Part shown: in pieces, positions 1-7,048 of the stretch
How the letters are laid out: each line of letters opens with the position of its first letter
How positions within the stretch are numbered: position 1 is the first letter of the stretch
NCBI GenBank assembly: GCA_023439835.1
Contig: JAEXUW010000013.1
Span: forward strand, 62,001-126,000
Direction of reading: 5' to 3'
Source of the DNA: Bacillota bacterium
Lineage (GTDB): Bacteria > Bacillota > Clostridia > Oscillospirales > Ruminococcaceae
Length of the DNA: 64,000 nucleotides
Made by a program: the position numbers and the translations under genes
Notes under the pieces: model-generated
The model's database searches: none
Seen by the model: only the letters and a program-made list of their open reading frames with translations
What the model was told of the DNA's origin: nothing

Positions 1-1
1 T

Positions 2-817
2 ATGCCCCCCGAATATTTCTTTGAGGGCGTGATTGACATAATCGGTGAGGATGATTTTACAATTGCCGATTGTGAGAATGTATTCACGGACAGACCGCTT
101 TATGAACTTGAAAAAGGTTACTATCCGGCATATTGGTTTAAAGGCCCGTCAAAAAATGCGGAGATTTTTTCATCAAACAGCATTGAGCTTGTCTCACTAG
201 CGAACAACCATACATACGATTACGGGATAGAGGGCTATAACGACACAGTTTCGGCGGTGGAGAAAGCCGGTGTAGAGTGGACAGATGAGGCAAAGCCTGT
301 AATTCTCGAAAAAGACGGCGTGAAAATCGCTGTGCTGTCGCTGATTTTATATCGTTACGGAACTTATGACGCAACCTTTTCTCAAATAGAGGAGTATAAG
401 GATAAGGTGGATGCAGTGGTTGTTGTTTTTCACGGCGGAACAGAAAAGGTTCATGTTCCCGATGAATTTAAGGTTAAAGCGGCAAGAGCGTTTATTGACG
501 CTGGGGCTAATGTAGTAGTCGGTGGGCATCCGCATGTTCTTCAGCCGTTTGAGGAATATAACGGAGGGCATATTGTGTATTCTATCGGGAACTTTTGCTA
601 TGGCGGAAGCGGTGGCCCTGAAAACAGAACAATAATTTATCAGGAAACGCTAACCTTTGACAAGGACGGTAAATTAATAGGCATGAATGAAAACATCATA
701 CCCTGTTATGTCTATTCCGGTCAGACAAATAATTATCAGCCAGCGGTGATATATGATGAGGAAATAAAAAACAAGGTGCTTGACTTCATGTATCAGCGAA
801 GCAGCACCCTGTTTTAA
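2..817 (+). CDS. CapA-family (PGA_cap) protein, 5' end cut by window
   Basis: The reading frame is open to the window edge, so the ATG at position 2 is probably internal and the real N-terminus lies outside. The visible 271 residues match the CapA / poly-gamma-glutamate synthesis metallophosphatase-like family. Family signs include SLANNHTYDYG (the conserved N-N-H-x-x-D-x-G), a GGHPHVLQP histidine motif, and VYSIGNF near the C-terminus, all typical of the calcineurin-like fold. In Bacillus, CapA takes part in making or exporting poly-gamma-glutamate. Most clostridial homologues are of unproven function, and no capB or capC is visible here. The gene converges on the Cys-rich ORF on the other strand, with one base between the two stop codons. 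Confidence 0.85.
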   Translation: MPPEYFFEGVIDIIGEDDFTIADCENVFTDRPLYELEKGYYPAYWFKGPSKNAEIFSSNSIELVSLANNHTYDYGIEGYNDTVSAVEKAGVEWTDEAKPVILEKDGVKIAVLSLILYRYGTYDATFSQIEEYKDKVDAVVVVFHGGTEKVHVPDEFKVKAARAFIDAGANVVVGGHPHVLQPFEEYNGGHIVYSIGNFCYGGSGGPENRTIIYQETLTFDKDGKLIGMNENIIPCYVYSGQTNNYQPAVIYDEEIKNKVLDFMYQRSSTLF

Positions 818-818
818 A

Positions 819-1103
819 TCATATGTTTGAACAGCCACAGGTTCCCGGCTCTGGCGGTGCGGGGCAGTATAGGGTTTCACAGTATGCCTCGCAGGAGGCT
901 GGATTGCTACAGCGTCGTATGCAGGTTTCAGGCTGAAAAACTCCCTCAGGCTGATTGCATATAGCCAAAAGGTCGGTGATTGTCAGCGGTGAAATTCCCG
1001 AAGAGGTTGGACAGACACGGCGGCAGTTTATAATCCGCTGTGCGGTCGGGCTTATATTGTTATTGTTATTATTATTACGTCGCCTGCAGTTACAGTTTCG
1101 CAT
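819..1103 (-). CDS. small Cys-rich, poly-Asn protein, unknown
   Basis: This 94-residue ORF is not a shadow gene: AAAGGGG sits 8 bases before its ATG and no other ORF competes for the region. It starts MRNCNCRRR, runs into seven Asn residues, and carries 12 Cys in all, with an NCNC pair at the start and GTCGC at the end. It has no signal peptide or membrane segment. Such Cys-rich, low-complexity small proteins are often spore-coat or exosporium components in Clostridia, but I do not recognise this family. A CATAATATA string at 1143-1151 (read on minus) resembles the -10 element of mother-cell sporulation sigma factors, which weakly supports a coat role. A metal-binding protein or a peptide precursor is also possible. 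Confidence 0.55.
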   Translation of the reverse strand: MRNCNCRRRNNNNNNNISPTAQRIINCRRVCPTSSGISPLTITDLLAICNQPEGVFQPETCIRRCSNPASCEAYCETLYCPAPPEPGTCGCSNI

Positions 1104-1181
1104 TGTTATTACCCCTTTGCATAGAATGAAAATTACTCAGTATATATTATGCCAAGAAAGTATTTTTGCGACTTTTATACA

Positions 1182-1232
1182 CAAAAAAACTTCACTGTTA
1201 AAAGCTTTTTCAAGCAGAAAACGGTGAAGTTA
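1182..1232 (-). terminator. rnpB terminator
   Basis: On the minus strand a 12-bp stem (AACTTCACCGTT pairing with AACAGTGAAGTT, one G-U pair) closes a loop of about 20 bases and is followed by seven T. It lies just beyond the 3' end of the RNase P RNA. Confidence 0.8.
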
Positions 1233-1243
1233 ATTTTTAAAAA

Positions 1244-1594
1244 AGCGACTAAGCCGATAAGCCGAGTTTTGTCGTGTGCGATAATCTATCTGGTCTTTGC
1301 GTCGCCGCAAAGCTCTAGCCACCTAAGACAACCAAGCCTGTCGAGCAGACATTGACTTAATTGCTCCATCGGTGTTGCATCGGATAGGGTTTACATGGCA
1401 ATACGGTCTCCCGCATTCCGGTGAGCTCTTACCTCGCCTTTCCATCCTTACCCTGACTGGCGTCAAGGCGGTATATTTCTGTTGCACTGGCCCTAAGGTC
1501 GCCCTCGGCAGCCGTTAGCTGCTATCCCGCTCTTTGATGCTCGGACTTTCCTCGTGTACATAACGGACACGCTATCGCATAGCTTACTCGCTGA
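1244..1594 (-). ncRNA. rnpB: RNase P RNA (M1-type ribozyme)
   Basis: This is the catalytic RNA of RNase P, which matures tRNA 5' ends. On the minus strand it has the universal 5' core GAGGAAAGTCCGAGCATC, the conserved ACAGAAATATACCGCC block and the 3' AACTCGGCTTATCGG segment. The ends pair as helix P1: AGCGAGTAAGC near 1592 with GCTTAGTCGCT near 1244, with one mismatch. The total of about 350 nt fits bacterial RNase P RNA. The ends are placed from P1 and from the promoter, so they could be off by a few bases. Confidence 0.96.
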
Positions 1595-1600
1595 ATTGAT

Positions 1601-1629
1601 AGTATAGCATAACTTTTTTTAATTGTCAA
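1601..1629 (-). promoter_or_regulatory. rnpB promoter
   Basis: Minus-strand -35 TTGACA (1624-1629) and -10 TATACT (1601-1606) are separated by exactly 17 bases, a near-consensus vegetative promoter. It places the start near 1594, at the base of P1. Confidence 0.9.
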
Positions 1630-1633
1630 ATGG

Positions 1634-1664
1634 GAAAAAAAGTCGAGTATAATACCCGACTTTA
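1634..1664 (-). terminator. terminator of lipoprotein / small ORF unit
   Basis: On minus, AGTCGGGTAT pairs with ATACTCGACT around a tiny loop and is followed by TTTTTTT. The stem starts at the stop codon of the 21-residue ORF, and the element separates this unit from the rnpB promoter. Confidence 0.88.
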
Positions 1665-1727
1665 GCCTATGAATATCAGCGCAATCGCAGCGATTGCAAG
1701 AAAAGCGGCAAAAAGCTTTTTCATCAT
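1662..1727 (-). CDS. 21-residue hydrophobic peptide
   Basis: A tiny ORF reads MMKKLFAAFLAIAAIALIFI plus a final Gly. It begins 12 bases after the stop of the upstream lipoprotein gene. A strong GGGAGGTG precedes two adjacent ATG codons; the second ATG has the better spacing. The product is a single hydrophobic helix with two N-terminal Lys, resembling a membrane-inserted micropeptide or a lone signal-peptide-like segment. A dedicated ribosome binding site plus a terminator overlapping its stop codon argue that it is translated. Function is unknown. It could be a cotranscribed accessory peptide of the lipoprotein or a toxin-like micropeptide, though no antisense RNA is apparent. Confidence 0.5.
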   Translation of the reverse strand: MMKKLFAAFLAIAAIALIFIG

Positions 1728-1739
1728 ACACCTCCCGAA

Positions 1740-2237
1740 TTAATCATTTAGCGGATAGCATCCGATAATTCTACCAGTTTCAATATAATACTGCTCCTGC
1801 TCCTCACTAGTCATCTGCTCGGTGTGCTCAATAGGCGCCTCGCTATAAAGCGCATACATTACATACTCACCGTTTTCATTAGTTTTAAAAAGCCAATAGC
1901 CCTCAAAATCATCCCCAAGTCCCTCTATTAGATCACAGCCGTCAGTGCCTGTTGTTTTATTCCTATCATCACATTCATATATAGTGTCAAATAAAACAGG
2001 AATACCATCAATATTCATATCGGTCGCCCATGAATTCGCCGCTATATGAAGCGTTTTTGCGTTAGTGTTCGCCATAAGTATTTTTTTCTCAACAAGGGAT
2101 GTAATTTTTCTTGTGCTAGATTTTTCATCTTTATCAGCCGAAGCTCTGTTTGGATCTTCTTTTGAAGAGCAGCCGATAAAGCCGGAGAATAAGAGGATAC
2201 CGGTAAAAACAATAGTTAAAAATCTTTTCATGCTCAT
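1740..2237 (-). CDS. small secreted lipoprotein, unknown function
   Basis: The 165-residue protein has a classic lipoprotein signal: Lys-Arg at residues 4-5, a hydrophobic stretch, and a lipobox ending at Cys23 (GFIGCSS). A Ser/Asp/Lys-rich linker follows, then a mostly acidic domain. It should be anchored to the outer face of the membrane. I do not recognise the C-terminal domain, where DINIDGIPVLFD-like stretches and a FEGYWLF segment are visible. AGAGGT precedes the ATG at 2237; a second ATG two codons later is also possible. It is followed by the 21-residue ORF in the same transcription unit and has its own promoter. Confidence 0.7.
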   Translation of the reverse strand: MSMKRFLTIVFTGILLFSGFIGCSSKEDPNRASADKDEKSSTRKITSLVEKKILMANTNAKTLHIAANSWATDMNIDGIPVLFDTIYECDDRNKTTGTDGCDLIEGLGDDFEGYWLFKTNENGEYVMYALYSEAPIEHTEQMTSEEQEQYYIETGRIIGCYPLND

Positions 2238-2249
2238 ACCTCTATAATT

Positions 2250-2278
2250 ATATTACCATATAATTCTTATCGTGTAAA
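2250..2278 (-). promoter_or_regulatory. promoter of lipoprotein gene
   Basis: Minus-strand -35 TTTACA (2273-2278) and -10 TAATAT (2250-2255) have 17-base spacing. An overlapping TATAAT (2247-2252) would have 20. Confidence 0.55.
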
Positions 2279-2340
2279 TATGTATTTTAAATTATAGTAT
2301 TAATAACAAATTATAAACGATGCGTTTGTTGAATATGCAA

Positions 2341-2371
2341 AGAAAAAGTGCATGGGATTTCCCCATGCACA
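2341..2371 (-). terminator. glmS terminator
   Basis: On minus, GTGCATGGG pairs with CCCATGCAC and is followed by TTTTTCTTT, just after the glmS stop codon. Confidence 0.9.
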
Positions 2372-2375
2372 AAAG

Positions 2376-4196
2376 CTATTCAACAGTAACGGACTTAGCG
2401 AGATTTCTCGGCTTGTCAACATCACAGCCTCTTAATACGGCGGTGTAATAAGCCATAAGCTGAAGCGGGACAACAGACAGCATCGGCATAAGCATATCGT
2501 TAATGCTCGGAAGCTCGATTTTATAATCGGCTACATCACTTTCGATTCTTGCATTTTCGTGACAGATGAGGATAACCTGTGCGCCCCTTGCCTTGACCTC
2601 TTTAATGTTGCTGATTGTTTTCTCAAAAAGCTCAGTCTGGGTTGCTACCGCGATAACAGGCATGCCCTCGGTAATAAGCGATATTGTTCCATGCTTTAAT
2701 TCGCCGGCGGCATAAGCCTCAGAATGTATATATGAAATTTCCTTGAGCTTTAAAGAGCCTTCCATACTCATTGCATAGTCTAGTCCTCTTCCTATATAAA
2801 GAAGGCTGTCGGCATTGACAAGCTTTGAGGAGATAAACTGTATGTTGGTTTTTTCTTCAAGGAGGTTTTCGATAACATTCGCTGAGTTTAAAAGCTCGGC
2901 TGTGAGCTTTTCACATTCCTCAAGTGAAAGCTTTCCCTTTATAAGCCCAAGCCTGAACGCAAGCATATACATTGTCGCAATTTGAACGGAATAAGCCTTT
3001 GTGGAGGCAACAGCAATTTCAAGGCCGGCATATGTATATATGACCATATCGGCGGCACGTGCAATTGACGAGCCGACAACATTAACCACGGCGAGTGTTT
3101 TTGCGCCATGCTGCTTTGCAAGCTTCAAAGCGGCAAGACTGTCGGCGGTTTCGCCTGACTGTGAAATGATTATCACTAAATCCCTGTCTGTGATAATCGG
3201 GTTTCTATATCTGAATTCAGACGCTATATCAACGATAACCGGAATACGCACAAGCTTTTCTATCACATACTTTCCGACGATTCCGGCGTGCATAGCCGTA
3301 CCGCAGGCAACAATAAAGATATTATCAAACTTCAAAAGCATATCGTCGTCAAGCCCCGCCTGTGAAAAATCAGGAACACCATTTTTGATTCTGGGCTTGA
3401 TTGTGTTCTTGATTGAACAGGGCTGTTCATGAATTTCTTTTAGCATGAAATGCTCATAGCCACATTTCTCAGCGGCTTCAAGGTCCCACGTTGCGGTCTG
3501 AACCTCTTTCTCGATTTCGAGCTTATGCATATCATAGAACTTAATTCCGCCATTGTCCAAAACCGCAATTTCGTCACTTTCAAGAAGATAATAATCACGG
3601 GTATACTTTAAAATTGCGGGAACGTCAGAGGCGATGAAGCTGTCATCACCGGCTGTTCCGACAATAAGCGGGGATTCTTTTCTGACAGCAAAAACGGTAT
3701 TTTCATAGTCCTTGAAGATAATTCCCAGTGCGAATGAGCCACGAACCTCACCCATCATGCGGATTATAGCATCAAGAGGGTCGCCTTTATAATAATAATC
3801 AAGCAGAGAAGCAACAGTTTCTGTATCGGTTTGAGTGAGAAATTCATAGCCGTTTTCAGTTAAAAACTGCTTAATCTCCATATAATTTTCGATTATTCCG
3901 TTGTGGACAAGGGTGACATTTGCATTGCCGTGAGGGTGAGCGTTGACGTCAGAGGGTTCACCGTGCGTTGCCCAGCGAGTGTGGCCTATTCCGCAGATTC
4001 CTTTGGGGGCGCCCTCATTTTTCAGCTTGTCGGCGAGATTTTGAAGCTTCCCTCTTGTTTTAACCGTTTTAATGGTGCTGTCAGAAAAAACAGCTATTCC
4101 GGCGGAGTCATAGCCCCTGTATTCAAGCTTAGACAGCCCGTCAAGTAAAATTTGTGTACAGTCCTTCTTGCCGACATAGCCGACTATTCCGCACAT
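2376..4196 (-). CDS. glmS: glutamine--fructose-6-phosphate aminotransferase
   Basis: GlmS makes glucosamine-6-phosphate from fructose-6-phosphate and glutamine, the first step to UDP-GlcNAc for peptidoglycan. At 606 residues it has the usual length. The N-terminus MCGIVGYVG supplies the nucleophilic Cys of the class II glutaminase domain (about 1-215), with HTRWATHG and the HPH segment also present. Two SIS sugar-isomerase domains follow (about 285-600), with ACGTAMHAG, SQSGETADS and the terminal KSVTVE. Only about 50 bases separate it from rpiB, so no glmS ribozyme fits upstream. That is notable because many Firmicutes control glmS with that ribozyme. An AGGGGG ribosome binding site precedes the ATG. 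Confidence 0.97.
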   Translation of the reverse strand: MCGIVGYVGKKDCTQILLDGLSKLEYRGYDSAGIAVFSDSTIKTVKTRGKLQNLADKLKNEGAPKGICGIGHTRWATHGEPSDVNAHPHGNANVTLVHNGIIENYMEIKQFLTENGYEFLTQTDTETVASLLDYYYKGDPLDAIIRMMGEVRGSFALGIIFKDYENTVFAVRKESPLIVGTAGDDSFIASDVPAILKYTRDYYLLESDEIAVLDNGGIKFYDMHKLEIEKEVQTATWDLEAAEKCGYEHFMLKEIHEQPCSIKNTIKPRIKNGVPDFSQAGLDDDMLLKFDNIFIVACGTAMHAGIVGKYVIEKLVRIPVIVDIASEFRYRNPIITDRDLVIIISQSGETADSLAALKLAKQHGAKTLAVVNVVGSSIARAADMVIYTYAGLEIAVASTKAYSVQIATMYMLAFRLGLIKGKLSLEECEKLTAELLNSANVIENLLEEKTNIQFISSKLVNADSLLYIGRGLDYAMSMEGSLKLKEISYIHSEAYAAGELKHGTISLITEGMPVIAVATQTELFEKTISNIKEVKARGAQVILICHENARIESDVADYKIELPSINDMLMPMLSVVPLQLMAYYTAVLRGCDVDKPRNLAKSVTVE

Positions 4197-4199
4197 AAT

Positions 4200-4245
4200 G
4201 AAGCCCCCTTTTAGTTGTTAGAAAATAGTTGTTAGTAGTTAGTGA
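4200..4245. repeat. short imperfect direct repeats, glmS-rpiB gap
   Basis: The plus strand reads TTAGTTGTTAG, then ATAGTTGTTAG, then TAGTTAG, so a 10-base unit is repeated two to three times in the spacer. No gene is present. It overlaps the glmS leader region. Confidence 0.5.
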
Positions 4246-4248
4246 TGG

Positions 4249-4683
4249 TTATTTCTCAAGCTTTGTGATAAGCCCAACCCTGTCGGCGTGTCTTCCGCCT
4301 TCAAAGGGGGTTTCAAGGAAAACCTTGATAAGCTCAATCGCATATTCGTCGCCCACGACTCTAGCCCCTAAGCAAAGGACATTAGCATCGTTGTGAAGGC
4401 GTGTGTATTTAGCCGAAAAATAATCAGACAGCGACGCCGCTCTTATCCCCTTGATTTTGTTCGCTGATATTGACATTCCTATTCCCGTGCCGCAGATAAG
4501 CACGCCGAGGTCAGCTTGTTTTGAAATTATTTTATCGCACACCTCAGAAGCCTTGTTTGGATAATCACATTTCTCGCTATCACCACAGCCGCAGTCGATA
4601 TATTCAATATTATTTTGCTCAAAGAATTTTACCACATGGTTTTTGAGTGCTATTCCCGCATGGTCGTTGCCGATTGCTATCAT
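4249..4683 (-). CDS. rpiB: ribose-5-phosphate isomerase B
   Basis: RpiB interconverts ribose-5-phosphate and ribulose-5-phosphate in the pentose phosphate pathway; some family members act on allose or galactose phosphates. The 144-residue length is standard. Family motifs are GNDHAG at residues 5-10, CGTGIGMSISANK with catalytic Cys64, HNDANVLCLG and the GGRH segment near the C-terminus. It has its own AAGGAG site and could be cotranscribed with tsaB and tsaE upstream and glmS downstream. Confidence 0.95.
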   Translation of the reverse strand: MIAIGNDHAGIALKNHVVKFFEQNNIEYIDCGCGDSEKCDYPNKASEVCDKIISKQADLGVLICGTGIGMSISANKIKGIRAASLSDYFSAKYTRLHNDANVLCLGARVVGDEYAIELIKVFLETPFEGGRHADRVGLITKLEK

Positions 4684-4733
4684 AATTTTACTCCTTCATT
4701 TTTAAAAATCCTGTCGCAAAACAGGTTAATATT

Positions 4734-5414
4734 TTATTTTAGCAAGTCCTTTTCTGCTTTAGTAATCTGCAAATAATTGACCTCCAGCATATCCGGCTCA
4801 CAGAGCGCATTCTTCTTTTCAATAGCCGCAATGCAAAGCGATGAGGCGAGCTGAAGTCTTTGTGAAACAGGCGCAAGCTTTATATTTTCATCATCTGAAA
4901 AGTGATTGTTATAACATTCTGACGCATAATCACCAGTTAATATAATATTATCGTATTCTTTTAAAATGCTTGAAATTTCGTTTATATCAAGAACGCAATC
5001 GTCAACAAGCTGTGTCAAGCGAGTGCCGTCGCTTTCGTACACTCCAAAATAAGCGATATCCGCTCTTGCCTTCATGAGAGGAACGATTGTACCGACAAAG
5101 GGTAGGCAGTTGTAAGCAAGCGACTCTAGCGTTGAAATACCAATGCATTTTTTTGAAAGGGCAAAGCACATCGCCTTGACGGCGGCAATGCCGATTCTAA
5201 GCCCTGTATATGAGCCAGGTCCGTCAGCGACAGCGATAACATCGATATCTGAAAGCGACATATCAGCATCCGATAAAAGCTTTTCTGTTAAAGGAAGTAT
5301 AACTTGAGAATGTGTCAGTTTTGTGAGAACTGTCGTCTGAGCAATGATTTTTTCTTCGTCACCGATACAGACCGAGGCGGTTTTCCCCGAGGTGTCTATT
5401 CCGAGAACAGTCAA
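4734..5414 (-). CDS. tsaB: tRNA threonylcarbamoyladenosine biosynthesis protein TsaB
   Basis: TsaB partners with TsaD and TsaE to put the threonylcarbamoyl group on A37 of ANN-reading tRNAs. The 226-residue protein has the ASKHA-fold N-terminus (VLGIDTSGKTASVCI), the THSQ segment and GPGSYTGLRIG near residue 70, which is diagnostic. It starts with TTG: the upstream tsaE stop TGA overlaps it (TTTTGA), so the two genes are translationally coupled. The start is supported because GIDTS must lie near the N-terminus. Confidence 0.95.
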   Translation of the reverse strand: MTVLGIDTSGKTASVCIGDEEKIIAQTTVLTKLTHSQVILPLTEKLLSDADMSLSDIDVIAVADGPGSYTGLRIGIAAVKAMCFALSKKCIGISTLESLAYNCLPFVGTIVPLMKARADIAYFGVYESDGTRLTQLVDDCVLDINEISSILKEYDNIILTGDYASECYNNHFSDDENIKLAPVSQRLQLASSLCIAAIEKKNALCEPDMLEVNYLQITKAEKDLLK

Positions 5415-5836
5415 AAGCGGTCACCCCCGTTAATATCAATTTCGCGTGAACATTCGTCAATGGCTTTTAGCGTTATGAAGATTGTATTGTCGGGAAGAGC
5501 TTCTTCAATGTTCTCACTCCATTCAATTACAATAACGCTTTTATTGTTCATATAATCGAAGAAGCCTGTGGTTTCAAGCTCATCAGAATTCATTATACGA
5601 TACATATCAAAGTGATAGAGTGTTGTTTTGCCGGTATATTCGTTGACAAGCGAAAAGGTTGGTGAGGTTACATCATCCTCAAGCCCAAGACCGAGCGCAA
5701 GCCCACGTGTGAAGGTTGTTTTTCCAGCACCAAGACCGCCGATAAAAGCGACGACGTCACCGCCTTTAAGCTTTTCCCCGACGGACTTTGCGAATTCAAT
5801 TGTTTCCTCAGGGGAATGAGTGATTGATTTTAACAT
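5411..5836 (-). CDS. tsaE: tRNA threonylcarbamoyladenosine biosynthesis ATPase TsaE
   Basis: This P-loop ATPase drives turnover of the TsaBD complex in t6A synthesis. The 141-residue protein has Walker A GGLGAGKTTFTRGLA near residues 34-48, the family SPTFSLVNEY and LYHFDMYRI motifs, and VIEWSENI. Its end overlaps the tsaB start by 4 bases. It begins 3 bases after a small membrane-protein gene, so all three are probably one operon. Confidence 0.95.
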   Translation of the reverse strand: MLKSITHSPEETIEFAKSVGEKLKGGDVVAFIGGLGAGKTTFTRGLALGLGLEDDVTSPTFSLVNEYTGKTTLYHFDMYRIMNSDELETTGFFDYMNNKSVIVIEWSENIEEALPDNTIFITLKAIDECSREIDINGGDRF

Positions 5837-5839
5837 ATG

Positions 5840-6163
5840 TTACCACCTTGTGAAGGTATAAAAAGCTATAACAAGAAAAATAGGGATTGTGGCAATGGTC
5901 AGCGCCAGATATTTATATTTAGAGCGGATATTTTTTCTCATTAGCTTATACGGAATAAACGTGCTTAAAAACCATATTGACATAAGCCCTAAGAATATTG
6001 CTGTTCCGATAAGCTTTTGTTTTGTTGTTGACGGGTTGAAAAATCCAAACCATAAAAACAGCACCCCGATGGCAGGATAAACACTGAAAAAGCCGACCAC
6101 CGCATTAATTCCAAAACCAATGATATAAGAAAACCTTTTGTTCTCATTTTTCCATTCTTTCAT
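5840..6163 (-). CDS. small membrane protein, unknown
   Basis: The 107-residue protein has three hydrophobic segments (about 13-35, 48-69 and 84-104) separated by short basic loops, and a Lys/Arg-rich N-terminus. AGGGG lies before the ATG, and it ends 3 bases before tsaE, so cotranscription is likely. I do not recognise a family and see no catalytic motif. It may simply be carried along with the t6A genes. Confidence 0.65.
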   Translation of the reverse strand: MKEWKNENKRFSYIIGFGINAVVGFFSVYPAIGVLFLWFGFFNPSTTKQKLIGTAIFLGLMSIWFLSTFIPYKLMRKNIRSKYKYLALTIATIPIFLVIAFYTFTRW

Positions 6164-6210
6164 AAAAACCCCTCCAAAATCAATATGTACAGGGTTTTAT
6201 AGTCAAAGGC

Positions 6211-6396
6211 TTAGTCCTCGTCATAAACGCTTGTGATAACCGGCTTTCCGTCAGCGTCAAGAAGAACCGTCAGCCCACCGGCATAGCCTGATGCGTGCCA
6301 AAGATAATTAACGCCGGTTTTTTTGTCAACCCATATCTCTGTTGAAGTCAGTGCCCCCTGTGAATAGGTTTTGACAAATCTGTCGTTCTTTTTCAT
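6211..6396 (-). CDS. DUF6440-like small protein
   Basis: The 61-residue protein carries RFVKTYSQGALTSTEIWVDK and then TGVNYLWHASGYAGGLTVLLD, which I recall as the DUF6440 pattern found in many Firmicutes; I could not check this. It has no signal peptide or membrane segment. AGAGGTG is well placed before the ATG. Function is unknown. Confidence 0.7.
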   Translation of the reverse strand: MKKNDRFVKTYSQGALTSTEIWVDKKTGVNYLWHASGYAGGLTVLLDADGKPVITSVYDED

Positions 6397-6417
6397 TTTA
6401 CACCTCTTTTAAAAAAA

Positions 6418-7047
6418 TCATTCATCGTCAGGCTCATATTTTATGCCACATATAATTTCAGCTAAAAGAACACACTGCTCCAAATCCACCCTTGCTCCGC
6501 TGAAATTCACGGTGAGTACATTTGTTTCGCTCAGACAACAGCCTCTGATGTCAGCATTTTTAAAGCTCATTCCGTTTATAGTCGCCCCTGTGAAGTCGCA
6601 ATCGGTCACCGTGCATTTTTCAAAGCAGACGTTAGTGAGGTCGGCTCCGAAAAATCTGACGCCATTAATTTTCTGCTTTGAAAAGTCAATGTCCGCCAGA
6701 TAGGTGTAAGACCAGTCGCCACCGACAATATCAAGAAAGCTGCACTCCGCATAAATAAAGCTTGAGCCTGTCATTTTACAGCCGTCAAATTTAGTGGAGA
6801 AAAACTTTCCGAACTTGAATTTGCAGTTTAAAAAAGCACAGCTTTTAAGGTCGATACCATTGAAAACCGCCGAAACAAAGCTGCAGTTCTCAAAGGTGCA
6901 TTTATAAATTCGTGTTGCCTGTGAAAAATCCGCCGAATCAAAGCTGCATTTAATGAATTTCTTCCCCGAAAGCTCACAAGGCTCAAGCACAATGCCGTCA
7001 AAGCTTTCATTTTCATAGCAGTCGTTTAAAAAATCATAGCTGTTCAT
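6418..7047 (-). CDS. pentapeptide-repeat protein
   Basis: The 209-residue protein is built of pentapeptide repeats of the A(D/N)LxF type from about residue 18 to 185, for example CSFDSADFSQATRI, FTGATINGMSFKNADI and FFGADLTNVCFEKC. These should form a right-handed quadrilateral beta-helix. Cys is frequent at inward positions. Some family members protect DNA gyrase (Qnr/MfpA), but the repeat alone does not show that. It ends with an acidic EPDDE tail. It starts 1 base after the fhs stop, so it is cotranscribed with formate-THF ligase. Confidence 0.85.
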   Translation of the reverse strand: MNSYDFLNDCYENESFDGIVLEPCELSGKKFIKCSFDSADFSQATRIYKCTFENCSFVSAVFNGIDLKSCAFLNCKFKFGKFFSTKFDGCKMTGSSFIYAECSFLDIVGGDWSYTYLADIDFSKQKINGVRFFGADLTNVCFEKCTVTDCDFTGATINGMSFKNADIRGCCLSETNVLTVNFSGARVDLEQCVLLAEIICGIKYEPDDE

Positions 7048-7048
7048 A

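Noticed and set aside
955..1227. 90-residue plus ORF with LLLLLLL
   Set aside because: It is the antisense of the poly-Asn repeat of the Cys-rich gene and lacks a ribosome binding site.
1522..1731. 69-residue minus ORF across the rnpB 5' end
   Set aside because: It overlaps the rnpB promoter, the terminator and the RNase P RNA. The in-frame start lies 4 bases from the real 21-residue ORF in another frame.
3001..3432. 143-residue plus ORF in glmS
   Set aside because: Shadow of glmS; no ribosome binding site and Ser/Thr/Ile-biased composition.
6211..7047. Pentapeptide-repeat protein as quinolone resistance (Qnr)
   Set aside because: The repeat fold alone does not show gyrase protection, and the context is housekeeping.
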